Source of the DNA: Cellvibrionales bacterium UBA4451
Lineage (GTDB): Bacteria; Pseudomonadota; Gammaproteobacteria; Pseudomonadales; Porticoccaceae
DNA length: 64,000 bases
Direction of reading: 5' to 3'
NCBI GenBank assembly: GCA_002390285.1
Contig: DGPB01000016.1
Location: 1 to 64,000 of the forward strand
The translations under genes and the position numbers were made by a program. Shown piece by piece: positions 25,723 to 33,567 of this stretch (the stretch's first letter is position 1; every line of letters starts with the position of its first letter). A model generated the notes under the pieces. That model searched no databases, was not told where the DNA came from, and saw only the letters and a list, made by a program, of their open reading frames with translations.

Positions 25723-26718
25723 TTGCGCATAGTATTTGCCGGTACCCCGGAATTCGCGGTTCATCATCTGCAAGCTTTGCTGGATGATGGTCGCCACGAG
25801 ATCATTGCCGTTTACACCCAGCCAGATCGCCCGGCCGGACGCGGGAAAAAACTCACCCCGAGCCCAGTCAAAGCACTCGCACAAGCTCACGACTTGCCTG
25901 TCTATCAACCCGTTAGCCTGAAAGATACCGAACAACAAAAAATTCTTAGTGCTCTGAATGCCGATATTATGGTGGTTGTAGCCTATGGCCTACTATTACC
26001 GAAGGCTATTTTGGAAACCCCTCAACTAGGTTGTATCAATGTACATGCTTCGCTGTTGCCGCGTTGGCGTGGCGCTGCGCCTATACAACGATCAATCGAG
26101 GCTGGTGACAGCGAAACCGGCGTCACCATTATGCAAATGGATGTGGGGCTGGATACCGGAGATATGCTGCTTAAAGCTCGCTGCCCCATTACTGAGCAAG
26201 ATACCGGCGGCACCCTTCACGACACGCTGGTATCGATTGGCCCTCCAGCACTGCTCAAAACACTCCTTGAACTGGAGGAAGGCACCGCCGTCGCCGAAAA
26301 ACAAGATAATGATCTCAGCAACTACGCCCCTAAAATAAGCAAGGAAGAAGGCCTAGTCGACTGGAGCCAACCTGCAGAAACTATCGCTCGAAAAGTCCGC
26401 GCATTTAATCCATTCCCCGTGACCTATACCACCCTTGAAAGAGAAGAGGGAGGTGAAAATAAGGATGAACGCGTTCGTATTTGGCAGGCTAAGAGCGCTA
26501 CCGGCTGCACGGCAATGAGTCCTGGCTCTATCTGTGAGACAAACAATGAAGGTATTCGAGTCAATACTGGCAAAGGTGGTCTATTAATTACTGAGCTTCA
26601 ATTACCCGGGAAAAAGCGACTGCCCGTTGCAGAACTGCTCAAGTCGCGCGCTGAACTGTTCACCCCCGGCACAGTCCTTGGTCAACAAACCATGGGCCAG
26701 AAGGATATAGGCCAGTGA
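25723..26718 (+). CDS. fmt: Methionyl-tRNA formyltransferase
   Basis: A 331-aa enzyme that formylates initiator Met-tRNA. Seen are FAGTPEFAV, PDRPAGRGKKLTPSPVK, the catalytic region GCINVHASLLPRWRGAAPIQRSI with the Asn-His pair, and DVGLDTGDML. The start codon is TTG at 25723, supported by AAGGA about nine bases upstream and by no nearer ATG. It follows def by 13 bp and overlaps rsmB as GTGA. Confidence 0.96.
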   Translation: MRIVFAGTPEFAVHHLQALLDDGRHEIIAVYTQPDRPAGRGKKLTPSPVKALAQAHDLPVYQPVSLKDTEQQKILSALNADIMVVVAYGLLLPKAILETPQLGCINVHASLLPRWRGAAPIQRSIEAGDSETGVTIMQMDVGLDTGDMLLKARCPITEQDTGGTLHDTLVSIGPPALLKTLLELEEGTAVAEKQDNDLSNYAPKISKEEGLVDWSQPAETIARKVRAFNPFPVTYTTLEREEGGENKDERVRIWQAKSATGCTAMSPGSICETNNEGIRVNTGKGGLLITELQLPGKKRLPVAELLKSRAELFTPGTVLGQQTMGQKDIGQ

Positions 26719-28019
26719 ATGTTCGTGTTGCTGCCGCCCATATTATTGCTGCTATATTGCATGATGAGGGCTCCCTAAGCACACTGTTGCCACAGTATGC
26801 CTCCAAAGTGGATGAGCGAGATCGAGGCCTACTCCAACAGCTCTGTTATGGCACGCTGCGTTATTACCCACGCCTCACAGCCTATCTAAACTTACTGTTA
26901 GCCAAGCCGTTCAAATCCAAGGATCGTGACCTGGAGGCGATACTGGCTTGCTCCCTCTACCAACTATTAGAAACCCGCGTCCCCTCACACGCGGCCGTCA
27001 ATGAAGCGGTTGCTGCGTGTAAGGCGCTCAAAAAATTGTGGGCAAAAGGACTGATTAACGCCGTTCTACGCCGCTTTCTTCGTGAACGAACTGCGCTCGA
27101 CGTCACGCTGAAAGATAACCCCGAATTCAATACAGCGCACCCTAACTGGCTGCTGTCCGTTTGGCAGGAGGCTTGGCCCCAACATGTGGACAACATCATT
27201 CTGGCTAATAACACGCAACCGCCCATGACCCTGAGAGTAAACCGTCGTCATCTTAGCCGGGAAGCGTATCTCGAACGCCTCAGAGAATCGGGAATAGATG
27301 CCTCGGCTACACCCTTTAGCCATGACGGTATCACCCTCCAAAGCCCACAGGATGTATTAACATTACCAGGGTTTGCTGAGGGCGATCTCAGTGTGCAAGA
27401 TGAAGCAGCTCAGCTCTCTGCTCAGTTATTGGATTTGGAACCGGGGCAGCACGTGCTAGATGCCTGCTGTGCACCTGGTGGCAAGACTTGCCATATTCTG
27501 GAGCTTCTCGATAATACGGGCGACGTGGTTGCTTTGGACATCTCACCAAAACGGTTAGAGCGGGTTGAAGAAAACCTTCAACGACTCGGTTTACAAGCAC
27601 AACTTTTGGCCGCTGATGCCGCTGATACAAAAATCTGGTGGGACAACAAGTCCTTTGATCGTATTCTGCTAGACGCACCTTGTTCGGCTACCGGTGTTAT
27701 CCGCCGCCATCCCGATGTGAAACTACTGCGTAAGCCCGCAGATATTGCTAAGCTAGCAAAATTACAACTAACGCTACTGCAGACGCTGTGGCCATTGCTA
27801 GTGGAGGGTGGGATTTTTCTCTATGCCACTTGTTCTTCCCTGCCACAGGAGAATGATCAGGTAATACTGGAATTTATTCGATCTACCAACAATGCTTCTG
27901 TGGAGAAGGTTGCTATTACAGCGGGAATCGAAACCCCAGTGGGGCGTCAGTTGTTACCCCAGGTTGGCAGCCACGATGGCTTTTACTATGCCCTGCTGAG
28001 AAAGATAGCAACCGATTAG
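26715..28019 (+). CDS. rsmB: 16S rRNA (cytosine-967-C5)-methyltransferase
   Basis: A 434-aa RsmB/Sun protein: an N-terminal NusB-like RNA-binding domain (about 1-135) and a C-terminal Rossmann methyltransferase. SAM motif I is LDACCAPGGKT. The two catalytic cysteines are in DAPCSATGVIRRHPD and YATCSSLPQEN. The GTG start at 26715 overlaps the fmt stop by 4 nt, which implies translational coupling. Confidence 0.96.
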   Translation: MNVRVAAAHIIAAILHDEGSLSTLLPQYASKVDERDRGLLQQLCYGTLRYYPRLTAYLNLLLAKPFKSKDRDLEAILACSLYQLLETRVPSHAAVNEAVAACKALKKLWAKGLINAVLRRFLRERTALDVTLKDNPEFNTAHPNWLLSVWQEAWPQHVDNIILANNTQPPMTLRVNRRHLSREAYLERLRESGIDASATPFSHDGITLQSPQDVLTLPGFAEGDLSVQDEAAQLSAQLLDLEPGQHVLDACCAPGGKTCHILELLDNTGDVVALDISPKRLERVEENLQRLGLQAQLLAADAADTKIWWDNKSFDRILLDAPCSATGVIRRHPDVKLLRKPADIAKLAKLQLTLLQTLWPLLVEGGIFLYATCSSLPQENDQVILEFIRSTNNASVEKVAITAGIETPVGRQLLPQVGSHDGFYYALLRKIATD

Positions 28020-28085
28020 AGGCCGGATCTCGCCGTTCAGTGTTTACGGCAGTTAACCTGGATTCAATCAACGGGATTGTCCGTT

Positions 28086-29468
28086 ATGAAAATTGTAATT
28101 ATTGGTGCTGGTCAAGTTGGCGGCACCCTTGCTGAGCACCTTGCCGGTGAAGCCAATGATATTTCTGTGGTGGATTTGGATGAACGACGCCTGCGAGAAC
28201 TTCAGGATCGCTTCGATATCCGCACCGTTCAGGGCATGGGTTCTCACCCGGATGTTCTGATTCGTGCTGGTATCGAAGACGCCGACATGTTGGTGGCTGT
28301 CACCAACAGTGATGAAATTAATATGTGCGCCTGTCAGGTCGCACATACCCTGTTTCGAACCCCCACCAAGATTGGCCGGGTTAGACATCGTAGCTATACC
28401 TCTAAAAATAATCGCGATCGTCTATTTAATGACAGCAACTTTCCTGTAGATTTTCTTATCACACCAGAGCAGGTCGTTACTGACTATATCCGTCGTCTGG
28501 TTGAGCAACCCGGAGCCCTTCAAGTATTGGATTTTGCCGACGGATTGGTGCAGTTGGTGGCCGTTCGGGTAGTAAAAGGCGGGCCTCTGCTCGGCCAGGA
28601 GCTACGCTTATTGCGCGAACATATGCCAAAAGTGGATGCAAGGGTAGCCGCTATTTTCCGACGTGACCGGCCCATTGTGCCGAAAGGCGATACGGTGATA
28701 GAAGAAGACGATGAAGTGTTCTTTATTGCCGCCAAGAAAAATATCCGCAAAGTCATGGGCGAACTGGGGAGGCTAGAAAACCCGTACCGCCGGTTAATTA
28801 TCGCAGGGGCTGGCAATATCGGATACCGCCTAGCCAAAGCACTAGAAGACCGATACAACCTCAAGATTATTGAATTTTCCCAAGAACGCTGTGAATACAT
28901 TTCAGAGCGCCTCAACAGCACGGTAGTACTCCATGGTTCAGCGACAGATCAGGATTTATTGCTGGAAGAAAACATCGATAAAACGGATGTATTTTTAGCC
29001 CTGACTAATGATGACGAGGTGAACATCATGGCATCCCTGTTAGCCAAACGGCTGGGGGCCAGCAAAGTAATGACGCTTATCAACAACCCGGTCTACGCTA
29101 ACCTGATGCAGGGTGGTGACATTGATATTGCGATATCACCCCAGCAAGCGACGACCAGCATCCTGCTAGGGCATGTTCGCCGTAACGATACCGTCAGCGC
29201 CCACTCCTTGCGCAGGGGTGCCGCCGAAGCCATGGAAATCATCGTTCATGGTGACTACAAGACCTCAAAGGTGGTTGATCGTGCCATTGAGGATATTAAA
29301 TCACCGCCCGGAGTCACACTTGCCGCACTCGTACGTGATGGCGAGGTCATTATTGCCCACCATGATACGGTGGTTAGAAATAACGATCACGCCATTGTGT
29401 TTGTGGTGGATAAAAAACGTACCCGAGAAGTTGAAAAACTCTTTTCTGTCGGATTCACCTTCTTCTAA
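28086..29468 (+). CDS. trkA: Trk potassium uptake system NAD-binding subunit
   Basis: A 460-aa peripheral regulatory subunit of the Trk K+ channel. Two RCK_N Rossmann domains start with IVIIGAGQVGGTLA and LIIAGAGNIGYRLA, each followed by an RCK_C domain. Charged patches (GDTVIEEDDEVFFIA) are typical. The ATG at 28086 is preferred over a TTG at 28077 because the family begins MKIIILGAGQ. A 5-bp inverted repeat (28070-28074 and 28081-28085) sits directly before the start and could limit ribosome access. trkH follows after 16 bp. Confidence 0.96.
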   Translation: MKIVIIGAGQVGGTLAEHLAGEANDISVVDLDERRLRELQDRFDIRTVQGMGSHPDVLIRAGIEDADMLVAVTNSDEINMCACQVAHTLFRTPTKIGRVRHRSYTSKNNRDRLFNDSNFPVDFLITPEQVVTDYIRRLVEQPGALQVLDFADGLVQLVAVRVVKGGPLLGQELRLLREHMPKVDARVAAIFRRDRPIVPKGDTVIEEDDEVFFIAAKKNIRKVMGELGRLENPYRRLIIAGAGNIGYRLAKALEDRYNLKIIEFSQERCEYISERLNSTVVLHGSATDQDLLLEENIDKTDVFLALTNDDEVNIMASLLAKRLGASKVMTLINNPVYANLMQGGDIDIAISPQQATTSILLGHVRRNDTVSAHSLRRGAAEAMEIIVHGDYKTSKVVDRAIEDIKSPPGVTLAALVRDGEVIIAHHDTVVRNNDHAIVFVVDKKRTREVEKLFSVGFTFF

Positions 29469-29484
29469 CGGCGACTTATAGATC

Positions 29485-30936
29485 ATGCACTTAAGCGTTA
29501 TCTCAAAAGTTCTCGGTATGCTGTTAATGATCTTCAGCCTGACGCTGCTACCGCCCATTTTGGTCGCCAGTATCTATGAAGAGCACACTCACCAAGCTTT
29601 TTTCCTATCCTTTGCGATTACCTTTTCCATCGGCATGCTGATGTGGGTGCCCTATAGTCGAAATCAAGCTGATCTGAGAACGCGTGATGGGTTTTTGATT
29701 ACTGTCATGTTTTGGCTAGAGCTTGGGCTGGTCGGAGCTCTACCTTTTGCCCTAGTTGATTCCCTCAATCTGTCGTTTACCGATGCAGTATTTGAGTCCA
29801 TGTCTGGCCTCACTACCACTGGCGCTACGGTGATTACTGGGCTTGATCTTCTGCCCAAATCTATTCTTTATTATCGGCAGCAACTTCAATGGCTAGGCGG
29901 TATCGGTATTGTGGTTATTGCGGTAGCGGTGATGCCGATGCTGGGCGTGGGCGGTATGCAGCTGTATCGTGCTGAAACACCCGGGCCGGTTAAAGACAGC
30001 AAGCTCACTCCGCGAATTACGGAAACAGCCAAAGCGCTATTTCTAATTTACGTTACCCTCACCGTTACCTGCATGGTTGCCTACTGGCTGGCAGGAATGA
30101 CGCTCTTTGATGCATTGGCTCACAGCTTTTCTACGGTCGCAATCGGGGGGTTTTCCACCCACGATGCCAGCATGGGCTACTTCGATAATAACCCTGCCAT
30201 CATTAGCATCTGTATTTTCTTTATGATCGTTTCTGGCATCAGTTTCGGATTACATTACTACGGGTGGATTCGAAAATCGGTATCTCATTACCTACGTAAC
30301 CCCGAAGCCAAAATGTATCTGATCATGCTGTTAGCTGGTTGCTTTTTGGTCAGCCTCTACCTCTATTTCAGTGGTACCTACAACAAAGAAGACAGCCTCT
30401 ACCACGGCGTATTTCAGTTGGTTTCTATCATGACCACTACTGGCTTTTCCACTGATAATTTTAGTAGTTGGCCCAGCTTTCTGCCGTTCCTACTAATATT
30501 CTTTTCCTTCTTCGGTGCCTGTGCGGGGTCCACCGGAGGCGGCATTAAAGTGGGTCGGATGCTCATTCTCGCCAAACAGGTGGTGCGAGAAATTTACCGA
30601 TTGATTCACCCCAGTGCAATTTTCCCGATAAAAATCCGTAATCGGCATGTACCTGACCATATTACCGATGCTATTTGGGCCTTTTTCGGTGTCTACCTAG
30701 CCGTTTACTACTTGATGGTACTATTACTGCTGGCCTCAGGACTGGACTATGTTACGGCCTGGTCAGCGACCGCTGCCGCACTGAACAATCTCGGCCCAGG
30801 ATTGGGGCAAGTAGCCTCTCACTATGGTGATATCAATGGCTTTGCCAAATGGGTACTTTGCAGTGGCATGATTTTGGGGCGACTGGAAATCTTCACTCTA
30901 CTGGTATTGTTTACTCCCATGTTCTGGCGCAGGTAA
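29485..30936 (+). CDS. trkH: Trk potassium uptake system membrane subunit
   Basis: A 483-aa K+-translocating subunit with four M1-P-M2 repeats of the TrkH/KtrB superfamily. Filter-loop regions include SMSGLTTTGATV, FSTVAIGGFSTHD, SIMTTTGFSTDNFSSWP and ATAAALNNLGPGLG. The GACAGSTGGGIKVGR segment is the conserved cytoplasmic element. Length agrees with E. coli TrkH. It is cotranscribed with trkA. Confidence 0.96.
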   Translation: MHLSVISKVLGMLLMIFSLTLLPPILVASIYEEHTHQAFFLSFAITFSIGMLMWVPYSRNQADLRTRDGFLITVMFWLELGLVGALPFALVDSLNLSFTDAVFESMSGLTTTGATVITGLDLLPKSILYYRQQLQWLGGIGIVVIAVAVMPMLGVGGMQLYRAETPGPVKDSKLTPRITETAKALFLIYVTLTVTCMVAYWLAGMTLFDALAHSFSTVAIGGFSTHDASMGYFDNNPAIISICIFFMIVSGISFGLHYYGWIRKSVSHYLRNPEAKMYLIMLLAGCFLVSLYLYFSGTYNKEDSLYHGVFQLVSIMTTTGFSTDNFSSWPSFLPFLLIFFSFFGACAGSTGGGIKVGRMLILAKQVVREIYRLIHPSAIFPIKIRNRHVPDHITDAIWAFFGVYLAVYYLMVLLLLASGLDYVTAWSATAAALNNLGPGLGQVASHYGDINGFAKWVLCSGMILGRLEIFTLLVLFTPMFWRR

Positions 30937-30963
30937 CCAGTCACAGCACTTATGGGCGCCCTT

Positions 30964-31278
30964 ATGTCTCTCACCGATAATCTGGAAACCATGTTAGCCA
31001 AAGGTAATGATTCAGCCATGCTCAGATTTGGTTTGGGCAGCGCCTATTTCAATGAAAAAGACTACCAACAAGCTATTCCACACCTGGAAAAATGTATCGA
31101 ATGGGATAACAGTTATTCTGCGGCCTACAAACTATTGGGGCGGGCACAAATTAAATTAGGTTTGAATGAGCGGGCCAAAATGACACTGGCAGCTGGCTTG
31201 GAACAAGCCGCTTTACAGGGTGACAAACAAACTGAGCGGGAAATTACCGTCTTCTTGAAGAAACTAGAGCAACGCTGA
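30964..31278 (+). CDS. Small tetratricopeptide-repeat protein
   Basis: A 104-aa soluble protein with about two TPR units: LRFGLGSAYFNEKDYQQAIPHLEK and AAYKLLGRAQIKLGLNERAKMTL. TPR modules mediate protein contacts; the partner is unknown. ATG codons at 30952 and 30964 are both possible; the later one gives MSLTDNLETMLAKG, which better resembles small TPR proteins of this kind. It lies 27 bp after trkH and 13 bp before the trmY homologue, in an apparent forward operon. Confidence 0.8.
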   Translation: MSLTDNLETMLAKGNDSAMLRFGLGSAYFNEKDYQQAIPHLEKCIEWDNSYSAAYKLLGRAQIKLGLNERAKMTLAAGLEQAALQGDKQTEREITVFLKKLEQR

Positions 31279-31291
31279 AGAGTATTTCCCC

Positions 31292-31885
31292 ATGCGCACC
31301 TTTGTATTACGAGCCAGAGCCGCACCCACCGACAGTCAACGTTTATTGGCGTCTGTTGGCCAAGAAGCTCACACCGAAATTTTGGCTCACAGCCTAATGA
31401 ACGCCATCTTTGTGGCTCAATCTCACCGTGATGATGTGGTAGTTCATTTGGTGCTGGAAAGCACTCAGGATTTTTCCCGCACCATTAGTTTTATCGCAAG
31501 CGAAATGCGTGATATCGGCGGTTTTCACGAACAGGCACTGCTGGGTAAGATCGCCAAGGCATTGGATGCCTCCCAGGGCATGACCAAAGAGGACGAGCGT
31601 GCCGTAGAGGCCGGTATTACCGTCCGCACCATCAGCTTTGAAAAGCTAGTACAAGGGCTGGCAGAAGACCACCAGCTATTTGTAATGGACAAAAAAGGTA
31701 CGCCTATTCGCGAACAAGCATTTGAGAACAACCCCTGCTTTTTGCTCACCGACCATATTCAGATGCCAAAGAAGAGCTTCAACAGCTTGAAACGTCTCGG
31801 AGCTGAGAAAATCAGTCTAGGGCCAAAAATGCTATTTGCTTCCCAGTGCGTGGTGCTGATCCACAACGAATTGGATCTCTGCTAA
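31292..31885 (+). CDS. TrmY-family (DUF358/UPF0217) SPOUT methyltransferase homologue
   Basis: A 197-aa protein resembling TrmY, which in archaea methylates pseudouridine-54 of tRNA at N1. The N-terminus MRTFVLRARAAPTDSQRLLAS and the C-terminal knot region (FLLTDHIQMPKKSFNSLKRLGAEKISLGPKMLFASQCVVLIHNELD) follow the archaeal pattern, including the final SAM-binding trefoil knot. Bacterial tRNAs normally carry ribothymidine at position 54, so the substrate here is uncertain. It is the last gene of the forward run from trkA. Confidence 0.82.
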   Translation: MRTFVLRARAAPTDSQRLLASVGQEAHTEILAHSLMNAIFVAQSHRDDVVVHLVLESTQDFSRTISFIASEMRDIGGFHEQALLGKIAKALDASQGMTKEDERAVEAGITVRTISFEKLVQGLAEDHQLFVMDKKGTPIREQAFENNPCFLLTDHIQMPKKSFNSLKRLGAEKISLGPKMLFASQCVVLIHNELDLC

Positions 31886-31950
31886 AAAAAACTCAACCTC
31901 CTTTTTTATCTCAAGCCCAGAATGCTTCCAATATTATTGGGTGCCACTAA

Positions 31951-32364
31951 CTAGCCAAACTCTACAGGCGCTCCTTCTCTATCAAACGCCATATATTTCG
32001 TGAGATCACCACCATTTTCTACGGTATGTATCATCATTTTTAGCGGCCGCTCTGCTTCATCTGAACTGGGAACAACACCATCCCTACCAGCAAGCCCTGC
32101 TACTAATACAAGCTGCCACTCTTTTTCTATCCTCTCCGATTCCTCCACCAAGTCAGAAAAACTGCCTAGCTCATCAAGTATTTTGTCAACACACATGACT
32201 GGTCGTAACTCTCCCCCCTGCCCAGACTGAAACTGTATTGCTTCATCACCCTCATAATCTTTGGGTAGGGATGCCTTTAAAAAAACAAATAGAAGGCGTT
32301 GTGGTTCCGGTTGCTGTCTAGCAACTGACAACAGGGAGTCATAACTGGTAATTTTAATCTTCAC
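31951..32364 (-). CDS. Small conserved protein of unknown function
   Basis: A 137-aa acidic soluble protein. It resembles a gammaproteobacterial family often labelled 'ribonucleotide reductase subunit alpha' in databases: ITSYDSLLSVARQQPEPQRLLFVF, MCVDKILDELGSFSDLVEES and GRDGVVPSSDEAERPL. It is far too short and lacks every catalytic motif of a reductase, so that label is not supported. AAGGAG about nine bases upstream supports the ATG at 32364. It lies 20 bp downstream of the TRAP binding-protein gene on the same strand. Confidence 0.78.
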   Translation of the reverse strand: MKIKITSYDSLLSVARQQPEPQRLLFVFLKASLPKDYEGDEAIQFQSGQGGELRPVMCVDKILDELGSFSDLVEESERIEKEWQLVLVAGLAGRDGVVPSSDEAERPLKMMIHTVENGGDLTKYMAFDREGAPVEFG

Positions 32365-32384
32365 ACTCCTTTTAAACAGCTATC

Positions 32385-33512
32385 CTACTTCAGCTCACGA
32401 GCTCGATAGTAAGCCTGCTCAGAAATCTTGTGGTACTTAATAGCCTGCTCCTGAAAAGCTTTTTGAGAGTCGTAGACCTTTTTAAACTCTGGGTCTTCAG
32501 CGGCAATTTCTTCCAGTACCTGTTGGGTAATGCGGTTTAATTCTGCCAACACCTCATCTGGTAACGGTCGCACATCAACGCCATGGGTGTTGACGAGTTC
32601 ATCAAGTGCCAAGTAGTTGTGGGCAGTGTAGTCGTCCAGCATATCTTGATTAACCGCCCTTGCCGCACCTTCGATAATGGCTTGTAGGTCTTCGGGCAGA
32701 GAGTTGAAAGCCTGTTTATTGACGATTAGCTCAAGAGTGGGGCCGGGCTCGTGCCAGCCGGGATAATAATAATATTTAGCCACTTGGTGAAAACCAAAAG
32801 CCAAATCATTGTAGGGGCCAACCCATTCGGTGGCATCAATAACACCCGTTTGCATGGAAGTATAAAGTTCGCCGCCAGGAATATTCACAGCTTCTACCCC
32901 CAAACGGCTCATCACCTCACCGCCAATGCCGGGTATGCGCATTTTCAGGCCATCGAGATCCGCCAGTGAATTGATTTCTTTATTAAACCAACCCGCCATT
33001 TGTACACCGGTATTCCCAGCTGCCAGAGGCACCAGGTTAAAAGGCTCGTAGAGCTCATTCCAAAGCGCCATGCCTCCACCGTAATGCAACCAGCCATTCA
33101 TTTCCTGAGCATTGAGGCCAAAAGGTACGCTAGTAAAAAATGCTGAGGCACGAGTTTTCCCCTTCCAGTAATAGGCGGAACTATGTCCCATTTCTGCAGT
33201 GCCTTGAGAGACAGCATCAAAAGTCTCCATCGCTGGAACTAATTGGCCGGCACCATACACCTTAACCTCTAATCTCCCTCCGCTCATTTTGCCTACCATG
33301 GTGGAAAAGTTTTCAGCCGCCGTGCCCAAACCGGGGAAATTTTTTGGCCAAGTAGTGACCATTTTCCACTTATATACTTTTTGGGGTGCTGCCTGCTGCC
33401 CTGATGCTGATTCTGCGGCGGCACTATTCCCACTATCCGCGCCACATCCCGTTAATGCAGCTAACAATGTCATGGCAACTAATATCTTCAAATTCAGAAA
33501 TTGTTTTTTCAT
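32385..33512 (-). CDS. TRAP transporter solute-binding protein, DctP family
   Basis: A 375-aa periplasmic receptor, apparently a lipoprotein with lipobox LTGC (Cys near residue 22). The DctP fold is clear from YKWKMVTTWPKNFPGLGTAAENF, GELYTSMQTGVIDATEWVGPYNDLAFGFHQVAKYYYYPGWHEPGP and the C-terminal helices. The EWVGPYND and WHEPGP segments resemble receptors for 2-oxo acids or related carboxylates; the ligand is not certain. No DctQ or DctM membrane gene is next to it. The ATG at 33512 has GAGGAA upstream; 33533 is an alternative. Confidence 0.88.
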   Translation of the reverse strand: MKKQFLNLKILVAMTLLAALTGCGADSGNSAAAESASGQQAAPQKVYKWKMVTTWPKNFPGLGTAAENFSTMVGKMSGGRLEVKVYGAGQLVPAMETFDAVSQGTAEMGHSSAYYWKGKTRASAFFTSVPFGLNAQEMNGWLHYGGGMALWNELYEPFNLVPLAAGNTGVQMAGWFNKEINSLADLDGLKMRIPGIGGEVMSRLGVEAVNIPGGELYTSMQTGVIDATEWVGPYNDLAFGFHQVAKYYYYPGWHEPGPTLELIVNKQAFNSLPEDLQAIIEGAARAVNQDMLDDYTAHNYLALDELVNTHGVDVRPLPDEVLAELNRITQQVLEEIAAEDPEFKKVYDSQKAFQEQAIKYHKISEQAYYRARELK

Positions 33513-33567
33513 GGTATTCCTCTTCTTGTTCACTACTGCCGAGTTATTACTCGCTCAAGAACCCCCG

